Assembly: GCA_019454045.1 (NCBI GenBank)
Contig: SKCR01023424.1
Span: 144,350 to 208,349, forward strand
Reading direction: 5' to 3'
Source: Zanthoxylum bungeanum
Taxonomy: Eukaryota; Streptophyta; Magnoliopsida; Sapindales; Rutaceae
DNA: 64,000 nt
The notes under the pieces were generated by a model. The model did not search any database, was not told the origin of the DNA, and was given only the letters and a program-made list of their open reading frames with translations. The position numbers were made by a program, and so were the translations under genes. Positions 11,104 to 22,310 of the stretch are shown here, piece after piece. Position 1 is the first letter of the stretch; every line of letters starts with the position of its first letter.

Positions 11104-11450
11104 TGTTGAAGACAGCTTGCAAGACAAGCTTGTGAGACAGCTTGCAAGACAAGCTTGTGAGACAGCTTGTAAGACAAGCTTGTGATACAGCTCACAGCTT
11201 GCAAGACAAGCTTGTGAGACAGCTGTGAAAACGTGTGAACAGTGCACACGTTTTCTAGCACTATAAAATGGAGCCTTGAGTCCATTATTCATCATCCCAT
11301 AAATCCGAAATTGAGAGAATAGAGAGTAAAGAGGGTTGAGAGGTTTTTTGTAAAGTTTGTATAATAAACTTTGTAATTCTTTTGTTGGTAGTAATAAAAG
11401 AAGAGTTTTCCTCTCACATCTCCTCTATTGTGTGTGTTTTAATCACAACA
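11104..11450 (+). repeat. 5' LTR of Copia 1
   Basis: Starts TGTTGAAG and ends AATCACAACA (TG...CA). U3 holds about four copies of a 25-bp unit (GACAGCTTGCAAGACAAGCT plus TGTGA). Then comes a perfect 10-bp inverted repeat AAAACGTGTG/CACACGTTTT (11228-11237 and 11245-11254) carrying ACGTG cores, and a TATA box TATAAAA at 11262-11268. This is the layout of an inducible U3 promoter. Confidence 0.95.
11228..11254 (+). promoter_or_regulatory. ACGTG inverted repeat in LTR U3
   Basis: AAAACGTGTG and its exact reverse complement are separated by 7 bp, ending 7 bp before TATAAAA. ACGTG is the ABRE/G-box core bound by bZIP and bHLH factors, so hormone or stress response is a reasonable inference. The same module is repeated in the 3' LTR, upstream of the CLE ORF. 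Confidence 0.55.
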
Positions 11451-11452
11451 AG

Positions 11453-11464
11453 TGGTATCAGAGC
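11453..11464 (+). other. Primer-binding site (initiator tRNA-Met)
   Basis: TGGTATCAGAGC, two bases after the 5' LTR, is complementary to the 3' end of plant initiator tRNA-Met, the usual Copia primer. Confidence 0.95.
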
Positions 11465-11589
11465 TAAGGTTACTCGGAGGGATCCCGAAACTCGGTAACG
11501 GAGATTCGGTTCGGAAAGTCGGTTCCGACGAAAGTTGTCGAAAATCGATTTTGAGCATACCATCAGACGTTTCACGGCGAGACGATCAC

Positions 11590-12130
11590 GGTGGTATTTC
11601 GCGGCGATCAAACGGAGCACGGACGAAGCCTCACGCGCCGCACGCGCCGGTCAGAGAGCTCGACACGCGCCCCAGTCGCAGTCACGCGCTTCACGCGCAG
11701 ACCAAGGAAGAAGACGATACACGTGGCGACACGTCAGCGTCCAGTCATCCGCCACGTCAGCAGGTCCTGCACAGTCAGCAGCCCAGTCAGCAGCCACGTC
11801 AGCGACACGTGTCAGCCACGTCAGTGTGCCTGGTAAATTTCAGATAGGTCCCTGAACTTTCTGGAAATTACAATTTAGCCCCTATACTTTCAGAACCTTT
11901 CAATTTAGTCCCTGGACTTTTTGGAAATTTCATATTAGTCCCTGAAGTTTTCCGTATTTGCACTTTGGCCCCTGAACTTTTGGAAATTGCACTTTGACCC
12001 CTGTAATTTCTGGAATTTGCAATTTGGTCCCTGTGTCGGAGTTTGACAAACAAAGTGTCATTTCCACCATTTTCGACCATTCCGGACGCAACGGTGAGGT
12101 TCGTTTTTTGAAATTCTGCTTAGAATTTTT
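11590..12130 (+). repeat. Untranslated leader of Copia 1 with two repeat blocks
   Basis: The leader between PBS and gag is unusual. At 11600-11830 it is GC-rich with many CACGCGC words and then several CCACGTCAGC-like words. At 11830-12035 there are about six degenerate 38-40-bp tandem units built around TTTAGTCCCTGAACTTT. Open frames across it are short, overlapping and without domain similarity, so I treat it as non-coding. Confidence 0.6.
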
Positions 12131-12960
12131 ATGATGGAGGGGAGCAACGGAAAAATGATTTTGTTAACTAGTACAAACTATTTCACATGGAGAGGAAGGA
12201 TGAAAGACCTTCTGTATGTGAAGGACTATGATGGATCGGTGTTTCTGGAGCAAGAAACCAGAAGGAATGACCGATGGAAAGTGGGCTAATCTTCACCAGA
12301 AAACATGCAGTACTATTCGTCAGTGGATCGACGACAGTATCGTGAACCATGTCAGTGAAGAGACAAATGCACGTGACTTATGGAGAAAGCTGGAGGAGCT
12401 TTTCCGAGCAAAGACTGGCAACAACAAGCTGTACTACATCAAGAAGATGATTGGTTTGAAATACCAGGAAGGTACAGCTGTGGCGGACCACATCAACGAT
12501 TTCCTCGGAACCATGAAGGAATTGTCTGGATTGGGCATAGACTTCGGAGATGAGGTAAATGGCTTAATACTTCTTAATACGTTACCAGAATCTTGGGAAA
12601 CGTTCAGATCTACGGTGATCAATTCAGCCGCAGATGGGAAAGTCACTATGGAGATGGCAAAGACCAGGATCTTCGAGGAAGAAAAGAGGACGAGAATGCA
12701 AGAGTCAGCATCAGCCTCAACCTCAGAAGCTCTAGTGACAGAGAAGAACACCAGATGGGGGAGGAGTAAAAGCCGAGGCCCAGGTAGACCAGACAAGAAC
12801 CGAGGGAAATCAAGAACCAGAGATATTGAGTGCTATTACTGTAAAAGAAAGGCCATATGAAGAGGGATTGCTACAAGCTGAAGAACGAGCAGTCCAGGAG
12901 AGATGATGACTCTAATCATCAGAAAGAGTTGCTACTACCACCGAGAAAACCTCCAAAGAA
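12131..12960 (+). pseudogene. gag: Copia 1 gag (frameshifted)
   Basis: The Gag nucleocapsid precursor forms the virus-like particle and binds element RNA. The ATG at 12131 opens a frame with the typical N-terminus (TNYFTWRGRMKDLL). The frame shifts near 12225-12240 and continues as the UBN2-type Gag core in another frame from 12228 to 12860. The CCHC zinc knuckle begins CYYCKRK but a one-base loss near 12852 shifts it out of frame, so the second half (CY at about 12872) is read in a third frame. As written it cannot make a full Gag. Confidence 0.85.
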
Positions 12961-12969
12961 TTTTGTATA

Positions 12970-15900
12970 ATGTATGAAGAAGCTGTTGTGAATCTTGCCA
13001 GCCACGAGACCAGTTGGGTGATAGATAGTGGCGCCTCCATACACGCCACATCTCGCAGAGACTTTTTTTCATCTTACACACCAGGAGACTACGGTGCTGT
13101 AAGGATGGGGAATGACGGACAGTCCAAAGCCGTCGGTATTGGAGACATATGCCTTGAAACAGACAACGGGACAAGGCTAGTGTTGAAGGGATTCAAGCAC
13201 ATCCCGGACATCCGGTTGAACCTGATCTCAACAGGCAAGCTGGATGATGAAGGTTTCTGCAGCACCTTTAGTGACGGATGCTGGAAGCTCACTAAAGGAT
13301 CAATGGTCGTGGCACGAGGTAAGAAAGATTCAACTTTGTATTTGATGCATGCTAAGCTTTCAAATAGTAGCATAAATACAGTCAACAGTAATGAGGCAGC
13401 CGAGCTATGGCACAAAAAGCTCGGTCACATGAGCCAAACAGGGATGGAGATAGTACGCATGCGGAATGTTCTTCCGGAATTGAAGAACTCACACTTACGG
13501 AAGTGTGAACACTGCATGGCTGGAAAGCAGAACAGAGTATCCTTCCAGAGCTCCCCGCCTCAACGGAAACCGGAGGTACTAGATCTCATACATTCATATG
13601 TATGCGGTCCGATGCAGATACGAACACTCGGAGGGTCACTGTATTTTGTGACATTTATTGATGATCATTCAAGGAGGATCTGGGCATACACCTTGAAGAG
13701 AAAAGATCAAGTGCTGGAGTGTTCAAGGAGTTTCATGCTTTGGTGGAGAGAGAAACCGGTAAGAAACTCAAATGCATCAGAACAGACAACGGTGGAGAAT
13801 ACAGAGGTCCGTTTGATCAGTACTGCAAGATGCAAGGAATCAGACATCAAACGACACCTCCGAAGACACCTCAGCTGAATGGCCTAGCTGAGAGGATGAA
13901 CAGAACCTTGTGCGAGAGGATCAGAAGCTTGCTGTCACAAGCCAAGCTGCCGAAGACATTTTGGGGGGAGGCACTCATCACAGCAGTACATGTTTTGAAC
14001 ATGTCCCCAGCGGTCGCACTGAAAGGTAATGTTCCTAACCAAGCTTGGACAGGTAAAGAAGTGTCATACCAACACTTGCATGTCTTTGGGTGCAAAGCTT
14101 TTGTACACATCCCAAAGGACGAGAGATCCAAGCTTGATGCAAAGACGCGACAGTGTGTCTTTATTGGCTATGGTCAGGATGATTTCGGCTACAAACTCTA
14201 TGATCCTGTGGAGAAGAAGATTGTCAGAAGCCGAGATGTTGTCTTTGTTGAAGACCAGACCATAGAAGATATCAGAAAGGAGATGAAGACAATGCCCCAA
14301 CATACAGGTATGTGAATCCAGAACCTCATACACCGGTGCCAGTACGAGTTGAAAATGAGGTTCCCAGACATGAGGGTACAGGTGATGAAGCTCCCAGAGA
14401 TGATGATCATGATCAACCACCAGTACCAGAAGTTCCACCAACAGTTCCACAGAGAAGGTCTGACAGAGAGAGGCGACCTTCAACCAAATACTCTGTATAT
14501 GAGTATTGCTGCTTACTGACGGGGGAGAACCCGAGAGCTACCAGAAGGTTGTGGAAACAGAGGACAGAGAAAAGTGGGAGGAAGCCATGCAAGATGAGAT
14601 GAAATCTTTGCATGACAATCACACTTTTGAGTTGGTGGAATTGCCAAGAGGCAAAAGGGCTTTGAGGAACAAATGGGTGTACAGAGTGAAGCAACAGGAG
14701 CATACTTCACAACCCCGGTACAAAGCCAGACTAGTTGTCAAGGGATTCAATCAGAGGAAATGCATTGACTTCGATGAAATCTTCTCTCCAGTTGTGAAGA
14801 TGTCATCCATCAGGGTAGTACTCAGCTTAGCAGCAAGCCTCGACCTAGAAGTTGAGCAGATGGATGTCAAGACCGCATTTCTTCACGGGGATCTGGAAGA
14901 AGAAATTATATGGAGCAACCAGAAGGCTTCAGAGTCAGCGGGAAAGAGGACTTTGTGTGCAGACTCAGGAAAAGCCTATACGGTTTGAAACAGGCACCGA
15001 GACAGTGGTACGTGAAGTTTGAGTCAGTTATGGGGGCAGGGATACAAGAAGACCACTTCAGACCATTGTGTATTCGTTCAGAAGTTTTCTGACGATGACT
15101 TTATCATCTTACTGTTATATGTAGATGATATGTTGATAGTTGGCAGGAATCAATCGAGGATTGATAATTTGAAGCAGCAATTGAGTAAGTCTTTTGAGAT
15201 GAAGACTTGGGGCCAGCTAAACAGATTCTTGGCATCAGGATCGGTCGTGATCGGAAAGCCAAGAAGTTATACTTGTCACATGAGGAGTACATCGAGAAGG
15301 TACTTCAGAGATTCCAGATGGACAAGGCTAAAGCGGTTAACACTCCTCTTGCTACCCACTTTAGATTGAGTTCGAGACAGAGTCCCTCTACTGAGACAGA
15401 GAAGGAGGAAATGAAACAGGTTCCATACACCTCAGCAGTGGGAAGTCTTATGTATGCCATGGTGTGCACGAGGCCAGACTTAGCACACGCAGTTGGATTG
15501 GTCAGCCGGTTTATGTCAAACCCAGGACGGGAACACTGGAATGCTATCAAATGGATTATGCGTTATCTACGAGGCAAACCAAGATGAGGTTATGTTTTGG
15601 AAGCAGCGACACCAGTGTTGATAGGCTACACCGATTCGGATATGGCAGGAGATGTGGATACCCGAAAGTCTACTTCGGGGTATCTGATTACTCTCTCAGG
15701 GGGAGCTGTGGCATGGCAGTCGAGGTTGCAGAGGTGTGTTGCACTTTCTACAACAGAGGCAGAATTCATTGCAGTTACAGAAGCTTGCAAGGAATTGCTG
15801 TGGATGAAGACATTCGTCCAGGAATTGAGTTTCAAGCAGGAGAAGTACATTTTGTACTGCGATAGCCAGAGTGCTATCTATCTCGGTAAAAATTCTACCT

Positions 15901-16070
15901 TTCATTCGAGATCAAAACATATCGATGTGAGGTATCACTGGATACGGGACGTCATGAGCTCAAGGCTGTTAGAACTCAGGAAAATTCACACCGACGACAA
16001 CGGTGCCGATATGTTCACGAAGGTTTTATCGAAGGAGAAGCTTGAAATCTGTCGTGCCATAGCCGGATGA
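12970..16070 (+). pseudogene. pol: Copia 1 pol (protease-integrase-RT-RNase H), multiply frameshifted
   Basis: The polyprotein would cut itself, copy the RNA and integrate the cDNA. Visible in order: aspartic protease with DSGAS (about 13024), integrase HHCC zinc region (LWHKKLGH, CEHCMAGK), integrase core DDE (FIDDHS; TDNGGEY near 13785; ERMN near 13890), RT ([16 protein letters not shown] near 15118), and RNase H (GYTDSDMAGD, ALSTTEAE, CDSQSA, KHIDVRYH), ending at the stop at 16070. The frame changes near 13715, 14290, 14520, 14910, 15050, 15220 and 15585. All catalytic motifs survive but no continuous frame remains. The breaks are single-base, and some may be assembly errors (see findings). 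Confidence 0.9.
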
Positions 16071-16235
16071 CAAAACTCTCCACATAGTCAGAGTGGGGAG
16101 ATTCAGAGAACTACGATTGGCTTGATCCCAACTCAGGGTACGTAGGCAGTCATACAGATGCAGCCAGGGAGGATCCTTTTGAGGATCCGATTTGGATGAT
16201 TGATGGTCGGCTCAGATTTTGGGGAAATCTTCACC

Positions 16236-16247
16236 GAGGGGGAGATT
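16236..16247 (+). other. Polypurine tract of Copia 1
   Basis: The G/A-rich run GAGGGGGAGATT immediately precedes the 3' LTR, as required for plus-strand priming. Confidence 0.85.
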
Positions 16248-16594
16248 TGTTGAAGACAGCTTGCAAGACAAGCTTATGAGACAGCTTGCAAGACAAGCTT
16301 GTGAGACAGCTTGTAAGACAAGCTTGTGATACAGCTCACAGCTTGCAAGACAAGCTTGTGAGACAGCTGTGAAAACGTGTGAACAGTGCACACGTTTTCT
16401 AGCACTATAAAATGGAGCCTTGAGTCCATTATTCATCATCCCATAAATCCGAAATTGAGAGAATAGAGAGTAAAGAGGGTTGAGAGGTTTTTTGTAAAGT
16501 TTGTATAATAAACTTTGTAATTCTTTTGTTGGTAGTAATAAAAGAAGAGTTTTCCTCTCACATCTCCTCTATTGTGTGTGTTTTAATCACAACA
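16248..16594 (+). repeat. 3' LTR of Copia 1
   Basis: 347 bp, differing from the 5' LTR at one site (a G/A in the first 25-bp repeat). It carries the ACGTG inverted repeat and TATAAAA (16406-16412). Transcription starting here would run outward into the CLE ORF, whose ATG is 189 bp after the LTR end. Confidence 0.95.
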
Positions 16595-16782
16595 GTAATT
16601 AAGCTCTCTCTTTGTGTTGCATGCAGCTGGTAGATCAAAATTAACGTAAGAATTTCAAGCCTGTGTTTTGTCTGCTGATCTGGGTCGTTAATTTTTGCAA
16701 CTCGTCTTATTATGAGGAATTAATGTCGATGCATTTTTCAAGGGTTTCGAGATTTAACAAGTGATTCAAGTAAGTGCTAAAT

Positions 16783-16956
16783 ATGGGCGGAGTAGTTATA
16801 GCTATTCTAGTGATTCTACTTATTTTTGCAAACTTTGGAGTTCTTGTTGCTGCTACAAGGATTTTTAATTTCACTCAGTTTGATTCTTCTTGTAATGTCA
16901 CTTTGGAAGACAAGAGAGGTATTCCCTCAGGAGCCAATCCTCTGCATAATCGGTAG
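16783..16956 (+). CDS. CLE-family peptide hormone precursor
   Basis: The 57-residue ORF has a hydrophobic signal peptide (about residues 1-24, GGVVIAILVILLIFANFGVL), a very short variable region, and a C-terminal CLE motif RGIPSGANPLHN (45-56) followed by one Arg and stop. The family consensus is RxVPSGPNPLHN, so P4, G6, N8, P9, L10, H11 and N12 are kept. Position 7 is Ala instead of the usual Pro, which in many CLEs is hydroxylated and arabinosylated. CLE peptides are secreted, trimmed to 12-13 residues and bind LRR receptor kinases to control meristem, vascular or root development. I chose ATG 16783; an in-frame GTG lies 9 bases upstream. The precursor is shorter than most CLEs (commonly 75-120 aa). 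A Copia element lies just upstream and has probably split the 5' leader. Subgroup is uncertain. Confidence 0.85.
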   Translation: MGGVVIAILVILLIFANFGVLVAATRIFNFTQFDSSCNVTLEDKRGIPSGANPLHNR

Positions 16957-19150
16957 AGTTTTAGATTGATCGTAGAGAAATTAACAGTAGTCAGACAATT
17001 AATATTCAGTTTTTAATTTCTTTCAGTTTTTTGGAATTTTGTTGTTCATTGGAATATGGTCAAATTGTATTCATTATACAGAGATTAAAGATGATCATTT
17101 CTGTAATTTATTAATTATTAAAAGTTTCTCTGACATGTTACTGCATGAGTTGTCTCCTCATCTAACGAACTTCTTGCATGCCTATCCAATTATATGATAA
17201 GCATCCATGCATATGCCCTAGTTTTTTGTTTTATGGTTATTAAATAATTATATAATAAAGTTTTCAATTATAAAATTAATCATAATCATGTGCCAGCATA
17301 GCATGCATCGGTTGATTTGCCCCCACGCAGAGGAGAAAATCTATAATACAACAGAAGTATCACATTATCCGTGCAATAATCCAATAATTAATTGCCAAAC
17401 ATGTTAAATTATTAAATAATAACTAAAAATATATATATTAAATCATACATGTTATTTACTAATTTGTTGATGATATCACGTTATCCATTCTTCCGTTACA
17501 TCAAAGAATTACTCAACGCAGAGGAATAAGTATAATATTTTAAACTTTTACTATTATTTTTATCAGATTCGGATAATACGCGTGGTAATATATTTGTTAT
17601 AAAAGATGCCATTGGTGTTATAAGCTTTTGTAATGGTGTTGTTGCCAGAGAACAAGAGAGATAGTTGTTGTTATGTTGCTATGGATGCTTCTATGCTTGT
17701 CCACTTCAGTATTGGAGTTGTTCAGATGTTGTCTTTCAATGTCTCATTCGCTTGTCACGTTTTTCAATTTTCAATTCCACTAGCTAGCTCCATTATCTTT
17801 TCGACCAAAGCTAACAACTGGTTAGTCGCAGGAATCTTATCCTATTTAAACCTACTTATTCACCATTACAGATACAGAGGATATAGTTTCTTGTTTACTA
17901 GCTAATATTAATATAATAATCAAACAATAGGCATATATAATTCTAGAAAAAAAGTAGAAGAGATGTGACTTGATGGTAAATGGTTTACCTGTTTCTCAGT
18001 TCGAGTTGGGTAATTTACGGCGGTTTTCCAACGTTTTGAATATAGATTTGAAAACCTTAAATCTAATTTGAAGTTGATAGAAATTAACCCTCACAATTAT
18101 GGTAAATAAAGAATTTAAAACCTCTTCCACATGTCTGAGAAAAGAAGGTGAGAACTATCTAATTATAATTACAATCGAAAATTAAGTACCCAATTAACTA
18201 GTATTTATATTATGATAACAAAGCTATACATAAATAAAGTTCATTAGTGATTAAGATTATGCTTACATTGATTGAGATAAATTGAGCATGAGTCTGGATG
18301 GAAGTAATAAGCTAATAGTAAAAAGAGTACATATCATATACTTATAAAGTTTGTATTCCAATTAATATCATGACATTTGATGTCTCCAAATGGTATGGTT
18401 TGGTGACAAAAAAACTTAAAAAAATTTATTCGTCGGATCATGAATTCGAGTTAATGGGTGCATTGATTTGGCGGGAAAAATTTCAAACTTTTCCAAAAAA
18501 AAATCATGACATATGATAATATGAATTAATAATTAATTATCAAATCATCTTAGGAGATAATGTGACATCAATTGAATTACAAATTTTATATCCGAATTTT
18601 ATAAACCTATTAATAATGTAATAAAAAACATTAAAATTTTAAATGATTGAAAAATTAGTAGTAACCATATTAATCTTGTTTAATTGATATTTTTAATTAT
18701 CTTTAAGCTAAAGAGAAAATAATAACTTGGTAGTTTACTGTTTTAATTAAAAAAACTTAAACGCAAAAAGAGGAAAGCCATTGATAATATAGGTAAATGC
18801 TTGCATATGCTGATCTACAAATTACTCTAAAAGCAAATATTATTTTCATAAAAAAATAAAAATTCTATCATATAACGCGGATATTACATTAATAATTCAA
18901 TAATATATTATCATATATTTAATAATAAAAAAATAAAAAATAAAAGATAATTTTATTTAACACAACCCGCGTGTATTATATAATTATTAATCGGCGGGAT
19001 CACATAACTCATTGCCAAAGAATCAAGAGTAAAATCCAATTTACGGGCCGGAGCCCGGAATAAAACTAAACCATTGAAAAACCGAATCCAATGGACGCCC
19101 GACCGGATCCATTTTCCACAGAGAGGGAGCGAGTTTGACGGCGATTAACG
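16957..19150. other. Intergenic DNA between CLE and FANCL pseudogene
   Basis: AT-rich; the first few hundred bases probably include the CLE 3' UTR. A 90-codon open frame at 17633-17905 has no recognisable domain. Weak SINE-like remnants may lie at 17965-18070 and 18385-18500, too worn to delimit. Nothing else is recognised. Confidence 0.45.
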
Positions 19151-22100
19151 ACGACAGGATATCGTCGTCAGCCGATTCTCATTACTCTGAGTTTCTAGCG
19201 CAAATCAAATGGTACAGTTTCCAATAATCGGTGGTTACTTTACTTCACATTGGTTAGTTTCGCTGATTTTGGTTATTATTATTATTATTTAATTAAAATG
19301 TTCTTACTAATATATGTAACGTGACTTTGTTGATGCATCGCACCAGTACAGTTGATTGCCATTTTTGTTTAGTTGTTTATATTATCGTGTATAATGGATA
19401 GTGGTGATGGAAATTCATGATGCCTGTTGATCTGTCAGGGCAAGCAACGTTAAGCTTTTAATGATGATTGTCCTGATGTTTTTAATTTTCAATTGTTTCT
19501 TTATTTTTCCAGATAGAAGAGGTTGGATGGGAACATCTGGTGAGACTGAGTGAAGATTTAAAGTTTCTTAGTTTTCGTGTTATGTAAGGTTCTCTTATTT
19601 ATCAATATATTTCAGTTCCTTTAGGAAGAATATATTAATTTTTTAAAATTCTATTTTATATTTCTTCCTTTATTTTTTGGATTTTTGGCTACTGCTCTGA
19701 GAGACAAAGTGTCCTCTGGAATTTAATGGCGGAAATTTCTAGTGCTGAGAAATGATATGAATTTTTGAGGTCGCAATAGATTATTGATAATGCTGCAACT
19801 TTCTAGCATTGCTACGATAACTTGTTCTTTGATGATACCTTTGTGGTGGCTTTTTTTGCCTATCAATTGTGAATTGTTTCTTCATTGTCACATGTCATGA
19901 TATTATCTTTGTAGTGGACTTAACCATTTGTATATTTGAGTGCCAGAGATTTGAAGGGGAGAGTGTATTGTATGGGAATTCAATTGGATAAGAACTATCA
20001 AAAAAGCCCACCTTCAATTTCAGTGGTTGGTATGGTAGATTAGTAGTCTCTTTGATCGTTCAACTCACCATTTCAGCTCTAATGCCTTTTTGACTTCTTC
20101 CTCAGGATGTGCCATATATGTTTACTTTAAAATGGTTAAGAAAATCAAGATCGAAAGACTTGCTGCAACAGTTCCGGGAGGTATTTATCAATTCAACCAC
20201 TTTTCCCTTTCTGTGCTTCCAGTTACTGCTCGAGGACATGGTTTACGTTATCAACTGATTATCTTTGTGAGTCATTACGTTTAATAAGGTGTGTCAACCA
20301 CTTACTCTCTTACCCAGCATCTGGAGAAGCTTTAGGAAATTTGGACTTTTTTGAATGTGATTGATGAATCTCTTTGGGTTGTTAACCTTAAACAGCCATC
20401 TCGTGCTAATGTTTGCCACCAAATTAATTTGGGTGAGCAAATTGTCGATCAGAAATGTACTGAATACTGATAGTTTATTTAAGTTGGTCTGTCATCATTC
20501 TTTAGTCTTTCTGATTTATAAATCCTTTTTTATCCCCTTCAAGAAATAATTGTTTCATCATGTTGTCTATTCACATTGATGATCCCAGGTCTTTACCCGA
20601 GTAAGATTTTTTCTCCATTTGATATTTACTCAGATACTCTGCTATCGCTAGCTCTTTTTCATTCAGCAATGAGTATTTAAATTTTTGCTATATGGCGTTT
20701 TATGGGTTCTGGTCCCATGTTTAATTCCTTGAGAATGATGTGGCAAAGAACTGGCAAGATATGGTAAGTCCGGCAATCTCTTTATGTGAAACTTATCATG
20801 TAAAGTTTGTTGATTTAATTTCTAGAGGCAAAAAAATTTTCATACTCATTTTTGCTTCACATAGAAATAGTTAAATATTTGTTTCTAGAGCAAGCTTAAG
20901 CCATTTAGTATATATACTGTTTGAGGATTTTCCAATGCGGCCTCAAATTAGGAGGTTAGAGTTTCAGTAATTGAGGTAGAATGTGGGTACCACTGTTTCA
21001 ATTTGTCGTCTTCTGAGGTTTTTGAAGTTGAGAATGAAAGAAGAAAAAGGCCTCCACGCTTCCCAATCTCAAATATGAGATGTGTGTTATATTATTACTG
21101 ATCCTGATGCCTAAGCCTGAATGTGCAATCATTTCATTGCAATAATTTTTGTTCTGTGGACCTGTTTCCCTTTATTTTATGAAATGCAGACTTTGTTTGA
21201 TCACAGATATTCATAATTAGGTGATCTATTTTAACATAGGAACAAGGACAAACCTTTTGTGGAAAATGTTGTAAATGTTATGGAGACCCAACTACCAAGG
21301 TCCGAGAATAATTATCAGCAAGTTGAATGTGGGATTTGTTATGCTTAATTTATTCCTATTGGGAATGCTTTGTTCATGTGATTAAATGCTTATGGACTTT
21401 CACTATGTTGATCTGTCTTTGACTTTGTAATGTCGATGTAGATGAAGAGCTTGGAGCTAAGAGTGGAGGTGGAACTGATTATACTTGTGATAATTCCAGT
21501 TGCAGCAAGGCTTTTCATAGTGTTTGTCTTAGGGACTGGTTGCGTTCCATCACAACAACAAGACAATATGTTCTCTCTCTCCGCTTTCTTCTTTCATTTT
21601 TATTTTTTGGATTTGGGGTGTGGGGATCCTTAGGAGTTAGGATTTGGGCTGTTCATATGGATCACGAAGGAATACAGATTTAGTTGCCATTTGCTAGATT
21701 GTGACAAGAGTAACGAGTTGTAAGTTAAGATTGTTTGTGCCATTCGTATGTTATCTCCCATAGTCCTATACTGGTATTTCCTAGTTCTTGATTGTGTCTT
21801 GTGTGTACAGCACTTCTTTATGCAATCAAACAGAACCCAGCATTCAAGTTGACTGACCTCATTCAATTAAGGGAGGAGTTAAATTATAACTATTTGGAGG
21901 TTTTTTGAAGTTATAGATAGGTCATATATGTATATTTCCTTTCAATACAACATATTATGTGGGTGCTTTTCACGTGGTTTTTTTAATTTTGTAAGCTCAT
22001 AGTAAATGAATGGATTGTGTTTCATCAAATCATGTCACTAGAACAAATCGCTGCGCCAAGGTTGTTTTGTCCCACAGTGAGAATTTCAAAATTTAGTGCA

Positions 22101-22310
22101 AAAATCTGTGCACTATGAATTAAGAGGTCCAACTAATGAAGTCAGATGTTTTCCATCTAATGGCCATGGATATGTTCATTTTCATCTAAGCTACTTTTTT
22201 TAATGGTTTCTGGGTATGCTTGTGTTGCAGGTCATATGATTCTATTTGGGAATTGTCCATACAGTTCAGAGCCAGTTGCAGTCAAAATCAGCAACAACCC
22301 AAAGAAGTAA
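19150..22310 (+). pseudogene. FANCL: FANCL (Fanconi anaemia E3 ubiquitin ligase) pseudogene, intron-containing
   Basis: Functional FANCL monoubiquitinates FANCD2/FANCI during DNA crosslink repair. Exon-like blocks in order: about 19177-19207 (ADSHYSEFLAQI), 19513-19583 (EEVGWEHLVRLSEDLKFLSF), 19947-20025 (GRVYCMGIQLD), 20106-20180 (DVPYMFTLKWLRKSRSKDLL), 20318-20432 (ESLWVVNLKQPSRANVCHQI), about 20541-20599, 20692-20763, 21240-21354, 21442-21529 (CDNSSCSKAFHSVCLRDWL) and 22231-22310 (PVAVKISNNPKK). Damage: TAG at 20333 and TAA at 21346, both where Gln is expected; donors near 21355 (GG) and 21530 (AT) no longer GT; a missing acceptor before 20692; a 1-base loss near 22240; the last RING Cys changed to Ser (CPYS). 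No start ATG is convincing. Retained introns show a duplicated, not retro-copied, gene. An intact FANCL elsewhere in the genome is expected. Confidence 0.85.

Larger units (their letters stand above)
11104..16594 (+). mobile_element. Young Ty1/Copia retrotransposon (Tork/Tnt1-like), 5.5 kb
   Basis: It has two 347-bp LTRs that differ at a single position by my reading, a perfect TSD GTAAT (11099-11103 and 16595-16599), an initiator-Met PBS and a purine-rich PPT. Domain order gag-protease-integrase-RT-RNase H is the Copia order. The protease and zinc-knuckle style resembles Tnt1/Tork. Nearly identical LTRs imply a recent insertion, yet the coding region is broken in about nine places. It sits in the 5' leader region of a CLE peptide gene, in the same orientation. 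Confidence 0.95.

Noticed and set aside
11452..11855. Three overlapping Arg/Ser/His-rich frames in the Copia 1 leader
   Set aside because: Same DNA read in three frames through GC-rich repeats between PBS and gag; no domain.
17633..17905. 90-codon hydrophobic frame
   Set aside because: No recognisable domain, weak context, AT-rich intergenic position; kept only as a note in the intergenic entry.
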